64,000 nt of DNA from Pseudomonas chlororaphis subsp. aurantiaca (GTDB lineage Bacteria; Pseudomonadota; Gammaproteobacteria; Pseudomonadales; Pseudomonadaceae): NCBI RefSeq assembly GCF_013466605.1, contig NZ_CP059162.1, forward strand, positions 5,084,001 to 5,148,000, read 5' to 3'. Positions within the stretch are counted from its first letter, which is position 1. The number at the start of each line of letters is the position of its first letter. Below are positions 50,050 through 58,066 of this stretch, piece after piece. The notes beneath the pieces were generated by a model, which had not been told where the DNA came from, ran no database searches, and saw only the letters and a program-made list of their open reading frames with translations. The translations under genes were made by a program, and so were the position numbers.

Positions 50050-51650
50050 TCGCCAAACGCCTTGCTTCGCAGCTTCTGATAGCGCGGATAACGCGCGTCG
50101 GTATCGGGCATCAGGCCGACCATTTTCAGGCAGGTCCGGCACTCTTCCAGCAGCGCCGTATCCTGGGTGATGTCGGTGCCGTGCAATAACGACTGCGCCA
50201 TGTTCAGGGCAATACTGATGTTCTTCGGTTGCATGGCCAGGGCCCGGCGGAACAGGTCCCGGGCCTCGCCCAGGGCGCCAGCCTTGTAACTGCGCACACC
50301 CTGGCGGTTCATGTCCGCCGCGGCGTTGGCGGAGTTGAGGATCGCCGGGTCATCGGTGAGCTTGGCGATGCCTTCCATCACCTTCGGGTCGTCGCCGTAG
50401 ATTTCCGCACAGTTTTTCAGCATCGATGCGCCGGCATCGGCCTGTCCCAGCATCTGCAGTTGCTTGGCCACCAGCAACGCTGCTTCCGGGCTCATGAACT
50501 GTTCCATCCCGTCCAGGCGCAACATCGCCTGCTCAGTGAGCTTTTCCGCCGTTTCAGCATCGTTGAGCAACAGGCTGGTGGCCTTCATCAGGCGGGCGCG
50601 AATCTGCAACCCCGGATCGCTGGGGTTTTCCTTGGCCACCGCACTCAGGGTGCTGTTGATTTCCAGGCGCGTGCGGGTATCCAGGCCCCTTTCACTGCCC
50701 TTGCTGATCAGCGCATGCGCCAGGCCAAGGTTGCTTTCCGGGTCCTTGAAACGCGATTGCGCACCTTGCGATACCGCCTGGCGATAGGCCCTGGAGGCGG
50801 TCTCGAAGTCTTCGTTGGTCATCGCCAGCTTGCCCAGCAGCGCTTGCCGGCGCACGGCCAGCGGCGACAGGCGCACGGCCTCCTCCAGCACACTCTGGGC
50901 ACGCTTGGAGTCTCCTTCGGCAAGCAGCACTTCGGCCATGCCATCGTAGAGCGCCGGCATCATCGGAAAGGCTTTCAAGGCCTTTTCGTAGATGGCCTTG
51001 GCCTGGGTCACCTGGCCACGCTTGAACAGCAGACGCCCCAGGCCGACATAGGCCCACGGCAACGGGCGATCCGCCAGAATGCTTTCGTACAGCCGCTCCA
51101 GTGCTTCGTTCTGGTTCATGTCACGCAGGGCATCGGCCCGGTAGCGCAGGCACAACGGCGAATAGCGCGGATCCTGCTTGCACAGGGCGATGCAGGCATT
51201 GAGCACTTCGAGCGGCTTGCCGCGATCGAGCGCCTGCAGGATCGGTTTGAGCAACGACTTGCGCTGCTGCAGCCGCTCCAGCCGCTGAGCCAGGCTGGAG
51301 CGGTTGAAAGGTTTGGTCAGATAGGCGTCCGGCTCGTGCTCGAGGGCGCTGAGCACCATCGATTGGCTGGTCTCGGCGGTGACCATGAGAAACACGCTTT
51401 CATGGCTGATCAGCTTGTCGGTCATCAGGTCTTCGAGCACCTGTTGCCCATTCTTCTTGCCGTCGCCCAGGTGGTAATCCTGCAGGATGAAGTCATAGCG
51501 CTTTTGCGCGCACATGCGCAGCGCCTGCTCGCCTGTATCGGCAGTGTCCACGTCCTTGACGCCCAGCTCACGCAGCATGGACCGGACAGAACTGCGAAAA
51601 TCCGAGAAATCATCGACGATCAAAAAGCTTTTTTGGTGGTACGCCAGCAT
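50046..51650 (-). CDS. Response regulator with TPR output domain
   Basis: A 534-residue protein. An N-terminal receiver (about 5-125) carries D13/D14 in LIVDDFSDFRS, the phosphoacceptor D58 in YDFILQDYHLGDG, VTAETSQSM and YLTKPFNRSSL. About 400 residues of TPR helices follow (for example AYVGLGRLLFKRGQVTQAKAIYEKALKAFP and GVRSYKAGALGEARDLFRRALAMQPKN). With no DNA-binding or enzymatic output, it probably acts by protein-protein contact. A sigma-28-like promoter lies about 200 bp upstream. The target is unknown. Confidence 0.88.
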   Translation of the reverse strand: MLAYHQKSFLIVDDFSDFRSSVRSMLRELGVKDVDTADTGEQALRMCAQKRYDFILQDYHLGDGKKNGQQVLEDLMTDKLISHESVFLMVTAETSQSMVLSALEHEPDAYLTKPFNRSSLAQRLERLQQRKSLLKPILQALDRGKPLEVLNACIALCKQDPRYSPLCLRYRADALRDMNQNEALERLYESILADRPLPWAYVGLGRLLFKRGQVTQAKAIYEKALKAFPMMPALYDGMAEVLLAEGDSKRAQSVLEEAVRLSPLAVRRQALLGKLAMTNEDFETASRAYRQAVSQGAQSRFKDPESNLGLAHALISKGSERGLDTRTRLEINSTLSAVAKENPSDPGLQIRARLMKATSLLLNDAETAEKLTEQAMLRLDGMEQFMSPEAALLVAKQLQMLGQADAGASMLKNCAEIYGDDPKVMEGIAKLTDDPAILNSANAAADMNRQGVRSYKAGALGEARDLFRRALAMQPKNISIALNMAQSLLHGTDITQDTALLEECRTCLKMVGLMPDTDARYPRYQKLRSKAFGE

Positions 51651-51853
51651 CGAAGATTCCAGACCCGTAAAAAAGATGAAGCCCGCGGCAACAGCAGGAC
51701 ACGCTCAAGGTCGTCACCCTTGTTGCACCCGGACAACGATAATGGCCACAGGCCACCAATGCATTCTACATCAACCCGCAAGAGCGCCCGTCCGTTCTCA
51801 CCGGGCACTCGGTCCATGGCCCCGCCATTTGACCTGCAACAACATCCATGAGG

Positions 51854-51880
51854 TTATCGGCCGATTCTGGCGTTCCCTTA
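51854..51880 (-). promoter_or_regulatory. Sigma-28-like promoter facing the receiver-TPR gene
   Basis: On the minus strand, TAAGGGAA (51880-51873), 11 bp, then GCCGATAA (51861-51854). The -10 is a perfect FliA match and the -35 keeps TAA-G. The distance to the ATG is about 200 bp, so the leader would be long. Confidence 0.55.
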
Positions 51881-51973
51881 TAGATAGTTGCCAAAAGCCT
51901 TCGATATCCTTGCTCGCGCCACGCACCAGCCCCGGTTGCGGCAAACTCCATCGGGAATATCAGCCGGGCGGCA

Positions 51974-52000
51974 TCAACTTTGGGCCAGCCACGCCGATAC
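51974..52000 (+). promoter_or_regulatory. Sigma-28-like promoter of the sugar-modification operon
   Basis: TCAACTTT (51974-51981), exactly 11 bp, then GCCGATAC (51993-52000), close to TMAAGTTT-N11-GCCGATAA. It lies 37 bp before the ATG of the dioxygenase-like gene, the same distance as the flgM sigma-28 promoter from its ATG. Confidence 0.6.
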
Positions 52001-52037
52001 CTTGCAGACAGACAGCAACAGTCAAAACGAGCGCAAC

Positions 52038-52970
52038 ATGCAAACCTGTATCCAAAACCTCATCGACCAGGGCGCCCACATCTTTGGCGAGATCCTGGAC
52101 GCTGATCGCACGCAGGCGCTGTACCGCGAGATGGTCGCCGCACGGGCCTTCGGGGCCGGGCTGTTCATGGACGAGGCTGAATACCTGGCCCAGGAAAACC
52201 ACCTCAACGCCAACCCGAACAAGACCTTCAACTTCCTCAATGCCTTCGAGCCGCAGTTGCAGTTCATCGAGCAGGATCCGCGCCTCACCGCGGTGCTCGA
52301 TGAAGTGCTCGGCGCCGACTATGAAGTGGTGATCAAGAAAGCGGTATGCGGCGTACCGGATTCGTGGCTGCCGGACTGGGTGCGGGAAAAGATCCGCGAT
52401 GTGAATGTGGCGAACCTGGGGCCGTACATCAAAAAGCCCTTTCGCGACATCACCTACTTCCGCGGGATCGACTTTCATCAGGACATCATCGACTGGCCCC
52501 AGGGCCGGGTGGAACTCGACCCTTCGACCTTCCTGACCCTCTATGTGTACCTGCACGAGGTCACCGAAAACGACTCACCCCTGCACTTGATGCCCGGCAC
52601 TCACCGTTTTGGCGCCACGTTGTTCCCTCATCAGCTGGCGCATCAGGACCAAGACCAATGGACCTACGCCGACGATCATGGGCAGCAGATGGCCTGTCAG
52701 GATTACCGATTGACCGGTGGGCCAGGTTACGTTGGGCTCTGGCATAACTGCACCTTGCACGGTACAAGGCCGGTAGCCAACGAGTCGGAACAGTTCCGCC
52801 TGTCGCTGCGCTACCTGCTGGGCAAGTCCCGAAGCAACACCGACAAGACCGCGATCGATACCATCAATGCTGTTATCCAGGGCGAGCTGCAACCGGTAAC
52901 GACCCGACGCGACCTGAATGCCAAGGGCATTGCCCAGATCAAAGGCAACATCATCAATAACAATGGCTAG
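52038..52970 (+). CDS. Phytanoyl-CoA dioxygenase (PhyH) family protein
   Basis: A putative Fe(II)/2-oxoglutarate dioxygenase of 310 residues. The metal triad is visible: H-x-D in YFRGIDFHQDIIDWP and the distal His in GLWHNCTLHGTRPV, with an Arg about 20 residues on (FRLSLRY) to hold 2-oxoglutarate. I chose the ATG at 52038 (MQTCIQNLIDQGAHIFGEIL); the longer frame from 51888 crosses the promoter. It heads the operon that continues with a glycosyltransferase and sugar enzymes, so hydroxylation of a sugar or of its N-acyl group is a reasonable guess. The substrate is unknown. Confidence 0.85.
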   Translation: MQTCIQNLIDQGAHIFGEILDADRTQALYREMVAARAFGAGLFMDEAEYLAQENHLNANPNKTFNFLNAFEPQLQFIEQDPRLTAVLDEVLGADYEVVIKKAVCGVPDSWLPDWVREKIRDVNVANLGPYIKKPFRDITYFRGIDFHQDIIDWPQGRVELDPSTFLTLYVYLHEVTENDSPLHLMPGTHRFGATLFPHQLAHQDQDQWTYADDHGQQMACQDYRLTGGPGYVGLWHNCTLHGTRPVANESEQFRLSLRYLLGKSRSNTDKTAIDTINAVIQGELQPVTTRRDLNAKGIAQIKGNIINNNG

Positions 52971-52984
52971 CGTCACCGCCTTTA

Positions 52985-53005
52985 CCGAGCGGGCGAACCG
53001 CTCGG
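52985..53005 (+). other. Intra-operon hairpin
   Basis: CCGAGCGG-GCGAA-CCGCTCGG, a perfect 8-bp stem 14 nt after the dioxygenase stop. No T-tract follows, so it may process or stabilise mRNA and not terminate it. Confidence 0.45.
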
Positions 53006-53047
53006 GTGACGATCTAGCTCAGGCTGCACCAGCAAGACGAGGTCAAT

Positions 53048-54616
53048 GTGTCGACAGGGTTTGAACAGAAAGCGCGGGTGCTGATATTCGGTACCGGCGC
53101 CGGTGGGGTCAACTTCTACAAGTACAACCGCCGCCGCTACCGGGTGATCGGCTTCGTCGATAACAACCAGCAGAAGCAGGGCCAGCGCCTGTTCGGCAAG
53201 TTGATCCACGCCCCTCAGCAACTGGGCGCGCTGGTTTTCGACAAGATCATCATCGCCAGCGATTACTACCGCGAGATCTACCCACAGCTCACCGACAAAC
53301 TGGCGATCGACGAGCAACGGATCGAAGTCTTCCATGGCGCGCAGATCAATTCGCAACTCCCATGGTTCCAGCGTATAGGCAAACGCCTGGAACAACTGGG
53401 CTATGAATGCATGTGCAAGCAACCGGGCCTGATCAGCGACCTGCTGTACCGGCTGTTTTTTCGACGCCAGGATACCCGGCGCCTGGCCTTGCGCTGGCTG
53501 GATGAAAGCGACGAGCACAAGGTCCATGTATTTCGCCCAAGCCAACCGGGCACCAGCCAGCCGCCACGGTTCATCCATCAATCGACACCGGCGATCACCC
53601 TGGAATTACCCGAGATAGCTCTCTACCACTTCCGCCAGGGGCAAGTCTGTTCAGTGTCCCGTTCGGTGATGCTGCCGGACGGACAACTGGTGCTGGAGCG
53701 AGTGCCCACTGCGAAATCCCTGCAGGCCGACTATAGTGCTGCGCACCTGCTCTACCACGGGCAGCGCCTGGCCCTGGTCAGGAGCGGCAAGCCTGTGGAG
53801 CTGGAAAAAGGCCTGCTGATCAGCGGCTGCAACGAGCAGAACTATTACCACTGGACGGTAGAAGTGTTATCGCAACTGCAATTCGTGGCCGAACTGCCGC
53901 CGCAATATGCGGACTATCCACTGCTGATCTCCAAGAGCAGCCAGAACATTCCCTCGATCAAGGCCCTGATCGAGGCGATCGGCGTTGACCGCCCGCTGGT
54001 GCTCCTGGAAAACATCACCAGTTACCAGGTGGCGGACCTGCTGCTGATCAGTGCCCCGAACAATATGATCCCGAACTTCAAAGGCGCGGCACAGAACAGT
54101 GCCAGCAGCGGCTTCGTCCGCCCGGAGTCGATCCATTTCCTGCGGGAAAAGGCGCTGCATCTGGCCCATGACATTCCCATCAGCGAACTCCCCAAACGAG
54201 TATTCCTGGCCCGCAAAGGCTTTCTCCGGCACTACAACCAGGCCGAGATCCTCAAGCTGCTGGAACCCTATGGGTTTACCTGCGTGTACATGGAAGAACA
54301 GGACATCAACCATCAGGTGGCGATCATGGCCAATGCCGAAGTCATAGTTGGCCCCACGGGTGCAGCCTGGACCAATCTGATTTTCGCCTCGAAAAACGCG
54401 CGCGCACTGTGCTGGATGGCCGAGGAATACGGGGAGCTGTCGTGCTTTTCCAACCTGGCGGCGATTGTCGGCGTCGAAATGGACTACATCGCTTACCGGG
54501 TAGGCTCGACCGACTCCAGGGAACTGTATTACCGAAATTATCGGGTCGACGCCAAGAGCGTTGAAAACTGGCTGCAACAGCATTTGTCGAAACGGCTCGA
54601 AGGGGAGACGCGATGA
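53048..54616 (+). CDS. Glycosyltransferase family 61 protein with N-terminal Rossmann-like domain
   Basis: A 522-residue protein. The N-terminal 100 residues look like a CoA/nucleotide-binding Rossmann segment (VLIFGTGAGGVNFYKYNRRRYRVIGFVDNN), as in PglD- or epimerase-associated domains. The C-terminal part from about residue 260 is a GT61 (DUF563) domain: SGCNEQNYYHWTVEVLSQLQF, FLARKGFLRHYNQAEILKLL, and IMANAEVIVGPTGAAWTNLIFA. It starts at GTG (VSTGFEQKARV) with GAGG five bases upstream. Its stop overlaps the ketoisomerase ATG. It is likely to transfer the sugar made by the downstream enzymes. The acceptor is unknown. Confidence 0.83.
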   Translation: MSTGFEQKARVLIFGTGAGGVNFYKYNRRRYRVIGFVDNNQQKQGQRLFGKLIHAPQQLGALVFDKIIIASDYYREIYPQLTDKLAIDEQRIEVFHGAQINSQLPWFQRIGKRLEQLGYECMCKQPGLISDLLYRLFFRRQDTRRLALRWLDESDEHKVHVFRPSQPGTSQPPRFIHQSTPAITLELPEIALYHFRQGQVCSVSRSVMLPDGQLVLERVPTAKSLQADYSAAHLLYHGQRLALVRSGKPVELEKGLLISGCNEQNYYHWTVEVLSQLQFVAELPPQYADYPLLISKSSQNIPSIKALIEAIGVDRPLVLLENITSYQVADLLLISAPNNMIPNFKGAAQNSASSGFVRPESIHFLREKALHLAHDIPISELPKRVFLARKGFLRHYNQAEILKLLEPYGFTCVYMEEQDINHQVAIMANAEVIVGPTGAAWTNLIFASKNARALCWMAEEYGELSCFSNLAAIVGVEMDYIAYRVGSTDSRELYYRNYRVDAKSVENWLQQHLSKRLEGETR

Positions 54617-55011
54617 AGATTCACATTCTGCCGCTGCAGACCCACGGCGATGACCGCGGCTCGCTGATCGCCCTGGAAGAGGGGAAAAACATCCCCTTCC
54701 CGGTCAAGCGGGTGTACTACATGTTCAATACCGGTGAAGGGGTTCGCCGCGGCTATCACGCCCATAAGACCCTCAAGCAGGTGGCCATCGCCGTACGTGG
54801 CTCATGCCGTTTTCTGCTGGACGACGGCCGGGAAAAGATCGACATCACCCTGGACAATCCTTGCCAGGGCCTGCTGATCGAATCCTTTATCTGGCGTGAG
54901 ATGTATGACTTCTCTCCAGACTGTGTGCTGATGGTTCTGGCCGATCAACTCTACGAAGAAGGCGACTATGTCCGAGACTATGCCCAGTTCATGGACATGG
55001 TCGGACAATGA
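54613..55011 (+). CDS. dTDP-4-oxo-6-deoxy-D-glucose 3,4-ketoisomerase (FdtA/QdtA family)
   Basis: A cupin-fold isomerase of 132 residues that moves the keto group of dTDP-4-keto-6-deoxyglucose from C4 to C3. The catalytic histidines H49 and H51 are in [12 protein letters not shown], and [12 protein letters not shown] and the terminal [13 protein letters not shown] are conserved. Two residues that, as I recall, separate the galacto product (FdtA: Arg, His) from the gluco product (QdtA: Tyr, Arg) are mixed here: R15 in DDRGSL is FdtA-like and R95 in IWREM is QdtA-like. The start overlaps the glycosyltransferase stop and the end overlaps the aminotransferase start, both ATGA. Confidence 0.88.
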   Translation: MKIHILPLQTHGDDRGSLIALEEGKNIPFPVKRVYYMFNTGEGVRRGYHAHKTLKQVAIAVRGSCRFLLDDGREKIDITLDNPCQGLLIESFIWREMYDFSPDCVLMVLADQLYEEGDYVRDYAQFMDMVGQ

Positions 55012-56129
55012 CTCACATGATGAATATCCCGTTTCTGGATTTGCAAGGCATCAATCACGAATATGCCGATCAGCTCAAAGCCGCTTGCAGCCGCGTGATC
55101 GACTCCGGCTGGTACCTGATGGGGCGCGAGCTTGAGCAATTCGAGTCTGCCTTCGCCGAATACTGTGGCAGCCGCCATGCCATCGGCGTCGCCAATGGCC
55201 TGGATGCCCTGACCCTGATCCTGCGTGCCTGGAAAGAGCAAGGCAAGCTTCAGGCCGGCGATGAAGTGATAGTGCAGAGCAACACTTTTATCGCCACCAT
55301 CTCGGCCATTCTGGCAAACGATCTGGCGCCGATCCTGGTAGATGTCGACCCTGCCACCCACAACCTGGAAATCGAGGCCGTCGAACGGGCCATCTCGGAC
55401 AAAACCCGAGTGATACTGCCAGTGCATCTTTATGGGCGGCTGTCGCCGATGCCACAGATCATGGCGCTGGCCCACAAGCATGGCCTGCTGGTGCTTGAAG
55501 ATGCCGCCCAGGCCCATGGCGCCGAACTGGCCGGGCGCAAGGCCGGCAACTGGGGCGATGCCGCGGCTTTCAGCTTCTACCCCGGGAAGAACCTAGGTGC
55601 CCTGGGCGACGGCGGAGCCATCACCACCAACGACGCCGAGCTGGCAGCCCTGGTCCGGGCGTTGGGCAACTACGGCTCACGCATCAAGTACCAACACGAT
55701 TATCAAGGGGTGAACAGCCGCCTCGATGAAATCCAGGCCGCGATGCTGGGGGTGAAGCTGGCACACCTGGACAGTGATACTGCCCGTCGACGCAGCATCG
55801 CCCGTTACTACGGCGAACACATCCGGCACCCGGGCATCACCCTGCCTTCGGTCACGACAGCAAGCGCCCATGTCTGGCACTTGTATGTCATTACCTGCCC
55901 ATGGCGCGATCAGTTGAAGGCGTATCTGGCCGAACATGGCATCCAATGCCTGGTTCACTACCCGCTGGCGATTACCGAGCAGCGGGCCTACCGCGATCTG
56001 GCCAGGACCTCCAAGGCATCCCGGACACCGCTGCATGACTCGATCCTGTCATTGCCGATCTACCCGACATTGAGCCAGGAACAACAGCAACACATTGTCA
56101 CCGCCATCAACCAGTTCACAGCCCGCTGA
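55008..56129 (+). CDS. DegT/DnrJ/EryC1 aminotransferase (FdtB/QdtB type)
   Basis: PLP-dependent sugar aminotransferase of 373 residues, expected to convert the dTDP-3-keto-6-deoxyhexose made by the preceding enzyme into the 3-amino sugar. Motifs: [35 protein letters not shown], the PLP Asp in [14 protein letters not shown], the Schiff-base Lys in [20 protein letters not shown], and [12 protein letters not shown]. Translational coupling to the ketoisomerase supports FdtB/QdtB over a VioA-type 4-aminotransferase. It is convergent with the formyltransferase gene, with a 19-nt gap. Confidence 0.88.
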   Translation: MTHMMNIPFLDLQGINHEYADQLKAACSRVIDSGWYLMGRELEQFESAFAEYCGSRHAIGVANGLDALTLILRAWKEQGKLQAGDEVIVQSNTFIATISAILANDLAPILVDVDPATHNLEIEAVERAISDKTRVILPVHLYGRLSPMPQIMALAHKHGLLVLEDAAQAHGAELAGRKAGNWGDAAAFSFYPGKNLGALGDGGAITTNDAELAALVRALGNYGSRIKYQHDYQGVNSRLDEIQAAMLGVKLAHLDSDTARRRSIARYYGEHIRHPGITLPSVTTASAHVWHLYVITCPWRDQLKAYLAEHGIQCLVHYPLAITEQRAYRDLARTSKASRTPLHDSILSLPIYPTLSQEQQQHIVTAINQFTAR

Positions 56130-56148
56130 TGCGCCTGTTGTGGGGTGC

Positions 56149-57327
56149 CTAGAAAGCGCCTCGCAACTGAGCGAACTGCTCGCTCGTCACATAGTCGACG
56201 AGTGCCCGACCGGAATGATCGACAGCCTCCAGCCTAGCGCCCTTGCGCAACAACAACGGAAAGGTTCTACGACAACGCCCGGCCAGGTAGGCGTCCTTGG
56301 CATACATCAAGGGCGTCGTGCCTTTGTTGTTGGTCCGCTCCGGGTCGGCCCCTTGCTGCAACAGCCAGTCAACCACCTCATAGGCGCCCGCATAACTGGC
56401 GACGATCAACGGCGTCCAGCCTTGCGGGTTGGCATCGTTGTAACCGGCAATATTGGCCTGCAGCGCCATCACCGCCTCCAGATCGCCCAGCTCACAAGCC
56501 TTGAGCATCTCCGGCAACCGATCAAAATTCAGTCGGATGTCGTAATCGATGGTGCAGAGCTCGACATAATCCCCGGTTGCGTCGACCAGGGTCCCGGCCT
56601 TGAATTGCGAGCGCCCAGGCAGAATCGTCGCCGAGACCACCGGCTTTCCTTCCCAGCGCAAAAACTGATATTCGCGAAAGGCGAACGCCCTGATCTGGTT
56701 GCGTAGCGCCCAGGCCGTCGACAGCGGATCGATTTGCACCCCCCCATAATCGATGGCGTCCTTTGAAAAGTAGCTGGATCCCACCGCACTCTGTGGCTGC
56801 GCTCTGACGTCATCATCGGCCAACTTGGCAAACCACTGCTCCAGCAACTGGCCGGCATGCTGATTAAAGGCGAAATACAGATCGCGGCAGGTCCACCAGG
56901 ACGGGATCGGGAATACCTGTTGCGCGACGATGTCCCCGGTGTCGATACCCCTGTCGATGAAATGCAGGGTCACACCCGCCTCGGCCCTGGACTCCAGCAA
57001 CGGCCAGACCGAAGTAAACATGCCCTTGTATTCCGGCAGCTTCGAGAAATGAATGTTGAACACGCGGCTGATGGAGAAGCGCTCAGGCACGACGATCCGG
57101 TCGAACTCCAGGGAAATGAACGCTACGGACGCTACTTCGTAAGCCGTCTCCAGACTGATCTCACGTACGCCATATTTCAGCGCCGCCGCCCGCAACGAAC
57201 GCTGCCAACCGTCGACACCCGTGTCGTTACGGTTGCAGACCACGGCAATTTCGTCGGGCGAAAATTGTTGCAGAGCCTGTTCCAGGCCAAATACCGAAAT
57301 ATTGTTTTTTCCAGCAATGACAATCAT
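56149..57327 (-). CDS. Sugar N-formyltransferase with C-terminal ankyrin repeats (QdtF-like)
   Basis: A 392-residue enzyme. The N-terminal half is a methionyl-tRNA-formyltransferase-type fold with the catalytic triad in NIHFSKLPEYKGMFTSVWPL (Asn, His) and IDRGIDTGDIVAQQ (Asp). The C-terminal 110 residues carry ankyrin repeats (GWTPLIVASYAGAYEVVDWLLQQGADPERTNNKGTTPLMYA). This architecture is that of Providencia QdtF, which formylates dTDP-3-amino-3,6-dideoxyglucose and uses the ankyrin repeat to bind a second dTDP-sugar. The start at 57327 (MIVIAGKNNISVFGLEQAL) is preferred to the frame from 57360. It faces the operon from the opposite strand and has its own promoter. Confidence 0.87.
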   Translation of the reverse strand: MIVIAGKNNISVFGLEQALQQFSPDEIAVVCNRNDTGVDGWQRSLRAAALKYGVREISLETAYEVASVAFISLEFDRIVVPERFSISRVFNIHFSKLPEYKGMFTSVWPLLESRAEAGVTLHFIDRGIDTGDIVAQQVFPIPSWWTCRDLYFAFNQHAGQLLEQWFAKLADDDVRAQPQSAVGSSYFSKDAIDYGGVQIDPLSTAWALRNQIRAFAFREYQFLRWEGKPVVSATILPGRSQFKAGTLVDATGDYVELCTIDYDIRLNFDRLPEMLKACELGDLEAVMALQANIAGYNDANPQGWTPLIVASYAGAYEVVDWLLQQGADPERTNNKGTTPLMYAKDAYLAGRCRRTFPLLLRKGARLEAVDHSGRALVDYVTSEQFAQLRGAF

Positions 57328-57424
57328 GGATGACTCCACAGCATTGAGAACTGTGTGCACAAACGTAGCCGCTGCTGCGAAATAAGGACGAGAACCACGT
57401 TTGGCCTGAAAGCCCGGAAGTAGA

Positions 57425-57501
57425 TGGTGTCCCAGGGCAGGTTCGAACTGCCAACCTTCCCCTTAGGAGGGGGATGCTCTATCCAATTGAGCTACTGGGA
57501 C
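57425..57501 (-). tRNA. tRNA-Arg (anticodon CCT)
   Basis: 77 nt including an encoded CCA. Acceptor GTCCCAG/CTGGGAC, D-arm GCTCAATTGGATAGAGC, anticodon stem TCCCC/GGGGA with loop CTCCTAA, so anticodon CCT (codon AGG). The T-arm has GTTCGAAC. Confidence 0.95.
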
Positions 57502-57504
57502 AAA

Positions 57505-57798
57505 TTGACCACCGCGGGTACTGCTGCGGCGCAAAGGACGGCGTGCATGTTAACGGCCAGCCCTGATTTTGTCATGTTGTGAGTAGGGCTTTTTAACCGG
57601 TGGCCATCTCTGGCCATCAGGCAAGTTGCCAGAGCTGCCGTGCAAATTGCATCACTGCAAAAAGCCATCATTGCAAAATGCAATCAACCACCTTCTAAAG
57701 ACACTATTAAATCATTGTTTTTAAAGGATTTATTAGAGGTTAGACTCTTGGCATGAGCGCTGCTTCATCCCTATGAAAGAACAGTGGAGATCAAGCCA
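57505..57798 (+). promoter_or_regulatory. Repeat-rich upstream region of two small genes
   Basis: Contains TGGCCATCTC/TGGCCATCAG in tandem (57601-57620) and the tandem 16-mers CATCACTGCAAAAAGC (57650-57665) and CATCATTGCAAAATGC (57666-57681), which differ at two positions. An AT-rich segment (57690-57745) follows that may hold the promoter of the gene at 57799. Nothing codes here. Confidence 0.45.
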
Positions 57799-58041
57799 AT
57801 GAACAGCGCCCTTCTTCTATCGAATGCCATTGCCATCGCCGTACTGGTGGTCTTCCACTTTCAGCCTGATGGCAGCGCTGATCAGAGTACCCAATACAGG
57901 GCCCACTACGTGCAACACCAAGCCCCGCAATGGGCTGTGATGAGCAGCGCATCGGAGAATCCTGGCATGGCGCAGGTCGCCGATACCCCAGAAGCCGTTG
58001 TTCTACCTGCCAGCCCAAGACCCGAAAGCTGGGTATTTTGA
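57799..58041 (+). CDS. Small membrane-anchored or exported protein (80 aa)
   Basis: Begins MNSALLLSNAIAIAVLVVFHF, one hydrophobic segment (residues 4-20) that could be a signal anchor, followed by a polar region rich in Gln, Ser and Ala, ending SPRPESWVF. The ATG at 57799 has GGAG nine bases upstream. A GTG at 57784 is in frame but less likely. It lies 25 nt before another small membrane protein gene. I do not recognise the family. Confidence 0.65.
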   Translation: MNSALLLSNAIAIAVLVVFHFQPDGSADQSTQYRAHYVQHQAPQWAVMSSASENPGMAQVADTPEAVVLPASPRPESWVF

Positions 58042-58066
58042 ATATGACCCTATCAGGAGCCTGTTA

